In this document: positions 7,968 through 14,058 of the stretch, one piece after another
Layout: the number at the start of each line of letters is the position of its first letter
Position numbering within the stretch: position 1 is the first letter of the stretch
From: an uncultured Bacteroidales bacterium
Lineage (GTDB): Bacteria; Bacteroidota; Bacteroidia; Bacteroidales; P3
Reading direction: 5' to 3'
Length of the DNA: 15,668 bases
Assembly: GCA_900319595.1 (NCBI GenBank)
Contig: ONOZ01000185.1
Span: 1 to 15,668, forward strand
Notes under the pieces: model-generated
Told to the model about the DNA's origin: nothing
Databases searched by the model: none
Seen by the model: the letters and a program-made list of their open reading frames with translations, nothing else
Program-made: the position numbers and the translations under genes

Positions 7968-8008
7968 AAAATGTAGTATGCGTTACTATTTACCCCATAC
8001 TACATTTT
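7968..8008 (-). promoter_or_regulatory. Long inverted repeat between nrdD and nrdG
   Basis: AAAATGTAGTATG (7968-7980) and CATACTACATTTT (7996-8008) are perfectly complementary over 13 bp, with a 15-nt loop. On the transcript the second arm is followed by UUUUGUUUG, so it resembles a weak terminator or attenuator. It could instead be a processing or stabilising hairpin setting the NrdD:NrdG ratio. The arm core ATGTAGTA also occurs once more just upstream (8012-8019). Confidence 0.6.
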
Positions 8009-8027
8009 ATCTACTACATAAACGAAA

Positions 8028-10208
8028 TTATGCCAACGTATTTGCAATTGCCTTTTCCTGTTGTTTAGAAAATTCTATGTGTCTTGCAGGTAAAGGGTCT
8101 TGAATATGTTTTTCGTTTTTGTTTACATTAATATAATAGCGTTTTGCTGCTTCTTTCTGCCTTGGTAGTGAGAAATTGCTAACGCGTTTCATATATCCTA
8201 TAATTCTTGTAAGATAATCCACATTTTTACTTCCACACGTTGGGCATTCTTTCAAGTAACGCTTATCTATATGCCCACAATCGTTACATACTGTGTTTGG
8301 AATATTGAATGTAAAGTAATTACAACCCTCTTTTGCCGCAACTTTAAGAATTTGTCTGTATTGTGCCTCAGATAAATGCTCTTCCAAGTTTAGGTGTAAG
8401 GCACTTCCTCCCGTTAAGTGTTCAATATAGCGTTTTCCATGCAAACGAATTTTATCTAAAACGTTCAAAGAGTTATCTTCCACTATATAAAAATACGAGT
8501 TGTAGCAATCTCTGAATGTTTGATAGCCATCTTCCTTGTCCCATTTAGCATGCTTTACTCCCACATTCTCTGCTGGAATCATTTCACAGTTAAACATCAA
8601 ATCCTTCGTGCGATATTTTTTATTCAACTTCTCTACTATACCTAAAATGTCGGCAACAAATTTCTCGTATTTTGGATTATCGTTGATTTCAATACCAAGG
8701 AATTGTGCAGCTTCCACCATTCCATTTACTCCAATGGTAAGATACTGACGCGACATATTGATATAGCCCGCCTCAAATAGAGGTAGCATTCCGTTTTTCT
8801 CAAGCATTTTCAGGTTCTCATTATATCCTGTCTGTACCTTATGCATCAAATCCACTATTCCCTCCAAATATTGTAAGTAAGGAATATTTTGTTTTACTGC
8901 ATACTGAATACAACGATTCAAATTTACTGTCAAAACACTCTTAGAGCCTGTTGATACTCCTCCTGCTCCCAATGTATAAGAAAAGCCATTGTCCTGTATT
9001 TCATTTCTCAAACGGCAACAAGACGAAAGTGAATCTGCATTATCTGAAACGTAGGTAAAGAACGAATGACCTTCGGCATACATCTCTGCAGTAAAGTCTG
9101 CCATATCTTTATCTTTGAAGTCCTCCCCGTCAGATAACAATGCCATAGTTTCAACAGGGAAAGTAAGAACTGTACGTGTCCTTTCCTTATTGAACCATTT
9201 CATAAAACGCTTTTGTAACCAACAAAGAGACTCCCAATGTGGCTTACTACCGTCAGGGAAGAAGAATTCCCCAAAAAGACTTTCAAAATAATATTTGTCA
9301 TAATAAGCAACATTCCAAAATACTGCTTGGAAATTTCTTGCTCCCGTCGGCTGATTGATACTATATACTATCTGCTCAAAACAATCGCAAATGACTTTGT
9401 CCAAGGAACGTTGTTTAAGAGACATATCTACTACTTTATCAGGATATAAATAGTAATCCTCTCCATATTCTTTTTGTATGAAATAATTCATATACATAAG
9501 AAATTCAGGCGTTGCACAAGCACCACTCAACATAGAGGAAACCATAAACACCATATTGATAAAACCGCCACAAAAAGATTTTAGATTTGTAGGGGCTTTG
9601 GAATTACCACCAATAGACGCAGTTCCATTCAATAGCCAAGGATACATAGTAATTGAAGCACAATAGTTAGCCAAAGACGTTTCGTCATTTTTATATATAA
9701 AATGATTCTCTAAAAGATGCAAATAACGGTCCGAAAAATCCTTTCCATACATCTCCTTCAAGCGGTCAGTAAGGATCCTACGATTCAGACGAATGAAATT
9801 TTGTTTTGGCAACTCTCCAATAAGTGTTGCAATGTTCTTTGACTCAACATTTGCATTTGCATCAAATTTAGAACCGGTCGCTGCATTTTCTGCTGCACAA
9901 TAATTCAGCAAAAATTTAACTTTGTTACTCGTTTCTCTATCTTCTTGATGCTTCTGACGATAAAGCATATAGGATTTAGCCACTGCATAGTATTTTTCTG
10001 CCATTAATGCAATTTCCACCTGATTTTGAATATCTTCAACGGTCATAGCGTCTTTTACATTGACACGCGAAAGAATTTCTGTCAAGTCGTTCTCAGTTGC
10101 ATACCCACCCACTGAAAGGAATGCCTTCCGAATAGCATTTTTGATTTTATCTATGGAAAATACTTCTTGTTTTCCGTCTCTTTTTACTATGTGTACTACA
10201 GTGTTCAT
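8028..10208 (-). CDS. nrdD: Anaerobic (class III) ribonucleoside-triphosphate reductase
   Basis: NrdD reduces ribonucleoside triphosphates to deoxynucleotides in the absence of oxygen, using a glycyl radical installed by NrdG. The N-terminal ATP-cone (about 3-93) begins VVHIVKRDGKQEVFSIDKI and gives allosteric control by ATP and dATP. Candidate active-site cysteines are in NYCASIT (C183) and SSCCRLR (C397/C398). A structural zinc site is formed by C641, C644, C655 and C658 (CNDCG and CPTCG). The radical glycine is G671 in TRIIGYMKRVSNF, codon at 8196-8198. A tail of 55 residues follows the glycine, longer than the 31 of E. coli NrdD. The ATG at 10206-10208 fits the start of the ATP-cone. nrdG follows. 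The long upstream region holds candidate regulatory repeats. Complete and intact. Confidence 0.97.
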   Translation of the reverse strand: MNTVVHIVKRDGKQEVFSIDKIKNAIRKAFLSVGGYATENDLTEILSRVNVKDAMTVEDIQNQVEIALMAEKYYAVAKSYMLYRQKHQEDRETSNKVKFLLNYCAAENAATGSKFDANANVESKNIATLIGELPKQNFIRLNRRILTDRLKEMYGKDFSDRYLHLLENHFIYKNDETSLANYCASITMYPWLLNGTASIGGNSKAPTNLKSFCGGFINMVFMVSSMLSGACATPEFLMYMNYFIQKEYGEDYYLYPDKVVDMSLKQRSLDKVICDCFEQIVYSINQPTGARNFQAVFWNVAYYDKYYFESLFGEFFFPDGSKPHWESLCWLQKRFMKWFNKERTRTVLTFPVETMALLSDGEDFKDKDMADFTAEMYAEGHSFFTYVSDNADSLSSCCRLRNEIQDNGFSYTLGAGGVSTGSKSVLTVNLNRCIQYAVKQNIPYLQYLEGIVDLMHKVQTGYNENLKMLEKNGMLPLFEAGYINMSRQYLTIGVNGMVEAAQFLGIEINDNPKYEKFVADILGIVEKLNKKYRTKDLMFNCEMIPAENVGVKHAKWDKEDGYQTFRDCYNSYFYIVEDNSLNVLDKIRLHGKRYIEHLTGGSALHLNLEEHLSEAQYRQILKVAAKEGCNYFTFNIPNTVCNDCGHIDKRYLKECPTCGSKNVDYLTRIIGYMKRVSNFSLPRQKEAAKRYYINVNKNEKHIQDPLPARHIEFSKQQEKAIANTLA

Positions 10209-10238
10209 ATCCAGATGTTTCTATTTTTTTATCGTTAT

Positions 10239-10307
10239 TTAATTTATTGGTTTATCTTTAAATTTTCCGTTTAGCAAAAGTACATCTAATTTTCGATGTG
10301 GGTCCAT
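10239..10307 (-). other. Possible 22-codon leader ORF upstream of nrdD
   Basis: ATG at 10307-10305 opens MDPHRKLDVLLLNGKFKDKP and ends in TAA at 10241-10239, 30 nt before nrdD. It would be transcribed only from the distal promoter, because the proximal -7 element lies inside it. There is no ribosome binding site or other support, and it may be chance. Confidence 0.12.
10275..10282 (-). promoter_or_regulatory. Proximal -7 element for nrdD
   Basis: On the minus strand the sequence reads TACTTTTG, an exact TAnnTTTG match. The leader would be about 60 nt. No -33 element is evident at the usual distance, so expression may depend on an activator. Confidence 0.4.
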
Positions 10308-10387
10308 TTTGTCTGACAATTTTATAAACAATTTTTGTTAATAACCTATAATCATACTAATTTTCAAAAGTTTATTACTCATAAACT

Positions 10388-10467
10388 CTTCATTTTTTTC
10401 TTGTGATTACAAATTTATTCACTCTGATTAAAAAATTATTCTCTGATAATAAAAAAATATTCTCCGA
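10388..10467 (-). repeat. Degenerate ~20-bp direct repeats upstream of nrdD
   Basis: Four imperfect head-to-tail units can be read on the minus strand. They begin TCGGAGAATA (from 10467), ATCAGAGAATAA (from 10447), ATCAGAGTGAATAA (from 10428) and ATCACAAGAA (from 10407), each followed by a T- or A-rich half. The steps are 20, 19 and 21 bp, close to two helical turns, so a protein bound to each unit would face the same side of the DNA. Low-complexity AT sequence could also generate this by chance. It may be a binding array controlling nrdDG. Confidence 0.4.
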
Positions 10468-10582
10468 AAAGAAATTATAGTGATTTGTTGTCCTTCTATG
10501 ATTACATCTATTTCATTCTATATTAAGTAGTTATCGTCATTTAAAAAGTAATAACTATCATAACATTCTAATTCTGACTCTA

Positions 10583-10612
10583 TTCTTTCAAAAGAACCAC
10601 TTTGCAAAGTTA
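10583..10612 (-). promoter_or_regulatory. Distal -7 element with two flanking palindromes
   Basis: TTCTTT-CA-AAAGAA (10583-10596) and the perfect 12-bp palindrome ACTTTGCAAAGT (10599-10610) stand side by side. The second overlaps a minus-strand -7 element TAACTTTG (10612-10605). Transcription from here would start near 10598 and give nrdD a leader of about 390 nt running through the direct repeats. The same TTGCAAAGTTAC string precedes the hydrogenase-like gene. No -33 partner was found. Confidence 0.35.
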
Positions 10613-10654
10613 CAAAAATTTTTCATTTATATCCTAAAAAATCTATAAAAATAT

Positions 10655-10662
10655 TATCTTTG
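10655..10662 (+). promoter_or_regulatory. -7 element of the protein tyrosine phosphatase gene
   Basis: TATCTTTG matches TAnnTTTG exactly and lies 22 nt upstream of the ATG at 10684, so the leader would be about 15 nt. This argues against translation from the upstream in-frame TTG at 10660, which lies within the promoter. Confidence 0.55.
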
Positions 10663-10683
10663 CATTCTAAACCTATATATAAT

Positions 10684-11166
10684 ATGGATATTTTTAATAA
10701 AACTTCACTTCTATTCGTATGTTTAGGCAATATCTGTCGTTCCCCTGCCGCCGAAGGTATATTAAAGAGTATGGCAAAGGAAAAAGGTATAGACAATAAC
10801 CTATTTATTGATTCCGCAGGCATTGGTGGTTGGCATGTTGGGCAACTTCCTGATAGAAGAATGCGGGAGTGTGGCTATAAAAATGGATACGATTTCTCTT
10901 CCAAAGCACGACAATTTAACAAAATGGATTTTGAGCGTTTTGATTATATAATTGTAATGGACGAAGATAATTATAGAGATATAAAAATGAAATGCCCAAA
11001 TGGTGAATATATGAAAAAAGTCCATAGAATTAACGAGTACTTTACTAAATATAAAGGAGAGATGTCCGTTCCCGACCCCTATTATGGTGATATGGCAGAT
11101 TTCCAGTTTGCAGTGGAGTTATTGGAAGACGCTTGCCAAACCCTTTTAACTAAACTATCACTTTAG
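10684..11166 (+). CDS. Low-molecular-weight protein tyrosine phosphatase
   Basis: This small cytoplasmic phosphatase removes phosphate from tyrosine, or possibly arginine, residues. The signature P-loop is VCLGNICRSPAAEG near the N-terminus, with the nucleophile C13 and R19 (CX5R). The general-acid loop is VPDPYYGD near the C-terminus. The length of 160 residues is standard. The ATG at 10684 gives MDIFNKTSLLFVCLGN, as in the family; a longer reading from a TTG at 10660 overlaps the promoter and is rejected. In capsule loci such enzymes partner a tyrosine kinase, but no kinase or polysaccharide gene is present here, so the substrate cannot be inferred. Its upstream region is shared with divergent nrdD, and it converges on ung. 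Confidence 0.93.
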   Translation: MDIFNKTSLLFVCLGNICRSPAAEGILKSMAKEKGIDNNLFIDSAGIGGWHVGQLPDRRMRECGYKNGYDFSSKARQFNKMDFERFDYIIVMDEDNYRDIKMKCPNGEYMKKVHRINEYFTKYKGEMSVPDPYYGDMADFQFAVELLEDACQTLLTKLSL

Positions 11167-11189
11167 AATATAAAAAATTCAATCTTATC

Positions 11190-11205
11190 TAATAGTAGTC
11201 TATTA
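11190..11205. terminator. Hairpin between the phosphatase gene and ung
   Basis: TAATAG and CTATTA form a perfect 6-bp stem with a 4-nt loop, between the convergent phosphatase and ung genes. There is no adjoining T tract, so termination here is only a guess. A second imperfect repeat (GGTTTTA/TAAACC) lies at 11221-11240. Confidence 0.25.
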
Positions 11206-11267
11206 TTGATTATAAGTCAAGGTTTTAGCTATGATAAACCAATATTAATGTCTTTTTCTACTTGGTC

Positions 11268-11930
11268 TTACCATTGTATTGCATCTATTCTATTTTGTAT
11301 CAAATAGTAATTGCATTTTGAGAAATGATGATTGCCAAAAAATCCACGATAAGCACTTAGTGGTGAAGGGTGTGCCGAAGTTAATACCAAATGTTTTTCC
11401 ATATTTATCAAATTTGCTTTTTTAATTGCATAACTTCCCCACAGCAAAAACACTAAATGTTCTTTTTTATCACTAAGTAACCTAATTACATTATCTGTAA
11501 ATTCTTCCCAACCTCTGCCTTGGTGTGATGCTGCCTTATGTGCTTCAACAGTGAGCGTTGCATTCAAAAGTAAGACACCTTGCTCTGCCCAACGAGTCAA
11601 ATCTCCACTTTGTGGTATCTCTATTTTCAAATCCGAATTGATTTCTTTGTAAATGTTTACTAACGATGGCGGAATTTTTATGTCAGCAGGCACTGAAAAA
11701 CATAGACCTTGAGCTTGCCCCGGCTCATGATAAGGGTCTTGTCCTATTATTACAACTTTTACTTTATCAAAAGGACACAAATCAAAGGCTTTAAAAATAT
11801 TTCTTGCCTTTGGATATATGACTTTCGTTGCATATTCTTGCTTTATAAACGTGACCAAATTTGCAAAGTACTGTTTATCAAATTCTGATTGCAATACTGC
11901 TTTCCAAGATTCCTCTATTCTAACTTGCAT
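11268..11930 (-). CDS. ung: Uracil-DNA glycosylase
   Basis: UNG cleaves uracil from DNA, starting base-excision repair after cytosine deamination or dUMP incorporation. The 220 residues are the normal family-1 length. Motif A is GQDPYHEPGQAQGLCFSVP (63-81), with D65 as the water-activating residue. The uracil-binding asparagine is N123 in LLNATLTV. LLWGSYA (163-169) and the DNA-intercalation motif HPSPLSAYRGFFG, with H187 as catalytic histidine, are all present. The ATG at 11928-11930 lies only 5 nt after the stop codon of the upstream hydrogenase-like sensor. No -7 element was noticed close upstream, so ung is probably translated from a shared mRNA. That pairing is unusual because the two functions are unrelated. 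The enzyme itself looks complete and active. Confidence 0.97.
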   Translation of the reverse strand: MQVRIEESWKAVLQSEFDKQYFANLVTFIKQEYATKVIYPKARNIFKAFDLCPFDKVKVVIIGQDPYHEPGQAQGLCFSVPADIKIPPSLVNIYKEINSDLKIEIPQSGDLTRWAEQGVLLLNATLTVEAHKAASHQGRGWEEFTDNVIRLLSDKKEHLVFLLWGSYAIKKANLINMEKHLVLTSAHPSPLSAYRGFFGNHHFSKCNYYLIQNRIDAIQW

Positions 11931-11935
11931 AAACT

Positions 11936-13798
11936 CTATTTTTTCCCAATTTGTTCCTTATAAGAACGGATTATTGAATTAAGCATTTTTTCTGTCCTCG
12001 CGGCACCCTCACCAAGGACGAACCCAATCTGTTGAACGTCTAATAGATTGGATTTAATTACCTCATTTAGTCTATTTATTATCTCTTCTGGACGATCCTC
12101 TCCACTAAATAGATTACGAATAATGATACCAATAGATTTTTTGGGTACAAGATTAAAAATACTTACATTTATAAATTTATCCTCATTCAACGGAACGTCC
12201 TTGTTTATGATTTCCTCACTATTTTTCAGCACATACTCCACTTGAGAATAGATATTTTCGGGCAGAAGTGTCTTTATGTTGGCTCCTTTCAATCCTGGAA
12301 TGATTTCGTTTATTTCTTTGGCGTCCTCTCCTAATATATCTATAAAAGCGGCATTGGATTGGATAATTTTTAAATTGTTATCTACTATTGCAACAGCAGG
12401 ATAAAGATGATTCAGCATAGAGGAAATTGTTTGTCTGCTCTCATTATCAGATTGTCTTACGTTTGCCAAATCCTCTAAAGTGTTTTCATGTTGATTTCTT
12501 AGAGCAACAAGATTTTCTGTCGTGATTTTTAGCTGATTAGAGTAGTTTTTATTATCTTGTTTTGCATGAATAAAACACATTTTCTCTGTCGCAACTCCCT
12601 GAGCAATAGCTATAGCGAGTTCTGTACAAGTATCATAACCACAGGATTTACAATTTGTCGCACGAGAAGAACCTTCTTTACCCAAAAGCATAAATGCCTC
12701 TTCAATTTTATCATTAGTCGGGGTAGCCAGTCGCTTAGAATTTGGTTCATAAATATGAATCACCTCGCTTTGATTACTCCACAAGTCAATATCCTGTTGC
12801 CATTGTTTGACATCTATACCGCTGGCACGTTTTTTAGCATATTCTCTTGTAAAGGCATTGCGGATAAATTTATCTCCTTTACTACAACCTGTTGCCATAA
12901 AACATCCTTCGCAAAAATACACATTCAAATTAGAATTTAATATACGCGAATCTTTTGCAAATTGAGAAATTATGTCTATTGAGTCGTATTTCCCCTCTGC
13001 TGTTATGAAATTTCCATTCATTATATCCGTATTTTCCCCACATGCTTCTATGAACCCTCTTGGAATTGGGTACAAAGAACCGCTGTTTCCCATAGGAGCA
13101 TCAAAATCGGAGAACTCTATATTATCTTCTTTTATATTATGCGAGGCAAACATTTTCCTTAATTCCTTAAAAGACAAAAATGCATCAACATGAATTAAAC
13201 CTCTATAACTGTCGTTTATCTTTTTTGCTCCTAAACAAGGAGTAATATTTACTATTTTAAGATTCTCACCATATTTTTTTCTAACTATATAGGCCATCGT
13301 AGCAAAAGGAGTAATCAATGGGGTTAAATTACCAGAAAGTTCAGGTTGAAACTGCTGAGTATAAAGTGTAGATACTGGACAATGAGAGGTAATGAATCGT
13401 TTTCCTTCGTATGAAGATAATATATTTCGTTGTTTGCGGGCAATAACATCTACTCCAAAAGAAACTTCACATACATATTTAAACCCTAATGCTCGCAACA
13501 TATTTACAAATTTCCTATAATCCGAAATATCTTTAAATTCGCCGGCAATAGAAGGATCGCAAATGGCAACAACTTGCTCAGAATGTAACATATTCTCAAT
13601 CTGTTCTATTTCTGATACAGGAGTTATTGCTCCATATGAACAAGCATTGATACATTCTCCGCATCCTATACAACGCTCCGTATCAATTGTTGGAATAGCA
13701 TTATCTTTAGTCAAACAGACTGCTTTAACCGGGCAAGCTTTCACACATGAATAGCACGCCGTACATTTAATTTCTTCCAATTGCAGTAGTTCTGTCAT
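11936..13798 (-). CDS. Putative sensory [FeFe]-hydrogenase-like protein with PAS domain (HydS-like)
   Basis: This 620-residue multidomain iron-sulfur protein is probably a redox or H2 sensor. Two [4Fe-4S] ferredoxin motifs come first (C12/15/18/22 and C43/46/49/53). A [FeFe]-hydrogenase large-subunit-like domain spans about 70-350. Its three signatures are TSHCP (C140), TPCLGAKK (C188) and FCEGC (C296, C299), which can supply four H-cluster cysteines. In catalytic hydrogenases the first motif is TSCCP; here the proton-relay cysteine is histidine. A further Fe-S module follows, CKSCGYDTC plus C408 (CX2CX4CX16C), then a helical linker (about 412-455), a PAS domain (about 455-565) and a conserved-looking tail. 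This order matches the group C (sensory) hydrogenases. Such proteins usually neighbour kinases or phosphatases; none is visible here. It has its own promoter and is followed by ung. Confidence 0.85.
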   Translation of the reverse strand: MTELLQLEEIKCTACYSCVKACPVKAVCLTKDNAIPTIDTERCIGCGECINACSYGAITPVSEIEQIENMLHSEQVVAICDPSIAGEFKDISDYRKFVNMLRALGFKYVCEVSFGVDVIARKQRNILSSYEGKRFITSHCPVSTLYTQQFQPELSGNLTPLITPFATMAYIVRKKYGENLKIVNITPCLGAKKINDSYRGLIHVDAFLSFKELRKMFASHNIKEDNIEFSDFDAPMGNSGSLYPIPRGFIEACGENTDIMNGNFITAEGKYDSIDIISQFAKDSRILNSNLNVYFCEGCFMATGCSKGDKFIRNAFTREYAKKRASGIDVKQWQQDIDLWSNQSEVIHIYEPNSKRLATPTNDKIEEAFMLLGKEGSSRATNCKSCGYDTCTELAIAIAQGVATEKMCFIHAKQDNKNYSNQLKITTENLVALRNQHENTLEDLANVRQSDNESRQTISSMLNHLYPAVAIVDNNLKIIQSNAAFIDILGEDAKEINEIIPGLKGANIKTLLPENIYSQVEYVLKNSEEIINKDVPLNEDKFINVSIFNLVPKKSIGIIIRNLFSGEDRPEEIINRLNEVIKSNLLDVQQIGFVLGEGAARTEKMLNSIIRSYKEQIGKK

Positions 13799-13832
13799 AA
13801 TTGTTCCTTATCTTAACATAGTATATTGCTTG

Positions 13833-13862
13833 CAAAGTTACTAAAAATCTTACAAAACAAAA
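13833..13862 (-). promoter_or_regulatory. Predicted promoter of the HydS-like gene
   Basis: On the minus strand TAACTTTG (13840-13833) is an exact -7 element. A TTTTG at 13862-13858 lies 17 nt upstream, slightly close for the -33 position. The leader would be about 28 nt and would cover the HydS-like gene and ung together. Confidence 0.5.
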
Positions 13863-14001
13863 ATAATATTCTAAAAAAAGTTACCACTGCCATCCTTGAA
13901 ACACAAATTATATATATCAGATATAATTGTAGATAACCTCTATTATACTAAAAAAGTGAATACTATGTAACAAAATATTTTTAAAATTCAATTTTTATTC
14001 G

Positions 14002-14009
14002 TAACTTTG
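14002..14009 (+). promoter_or_regulatory. -7 element of the patatin-family gene
   Basis: TAACTTTG matches TAnnTTTG. The -33 region is only T-rich (TTTT at 13978-13981, spacing 20). The leader would be about 44 nt. Together with the divergent sensor promoter it explains the 260-nt gap; nothing else was found there. Confidence 0.5.
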
Positions 14010-14058
14010 CACTCGCATTAGGATAGAATAATTTATTGCCCGTCTAGTGTTGCTATAT

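Noticed and set aside
7940..7969. Ten-residue N-terminal extension of NrdG from ATG 7969
   Set aside because: The start lies in an arm of the intergenic inverted repeat, and NrdG proteins normally begin close to the FQEIPDEVTLA segment.
10404..10413. TTGTGATTACAA as an FNR/CRP-type operator
   Set aside because: Only the outer four bases of each arm are symmetric and the spacing does not match TTGAT-N4-ATCAA or TGTGA-N6-TCACA. It is better read as part of the direct repeats.
10528..10557. TAGTTAT/ATAACTA inverted repeat as a terminator
   Set aside because: Seven AT-rich base pairs with a 16-nt loop and no T tract; likely chance in this composition.
10660..10683. N-terminal extension of the tyrosine phosphatase from a TTG codon
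   Set aside because: The TTG lies inside the -7 promoter element and the extension matches nothing in the family; ATG at 10684 fits both promoter and family start.
12557..12940. 127-residue plus-strand ORF inside the HydS-like gene
   Set aside because: Its Cys- and Thr-rich sequence is the complement of the conserved Fe-S coding region, with no start signal of its own.
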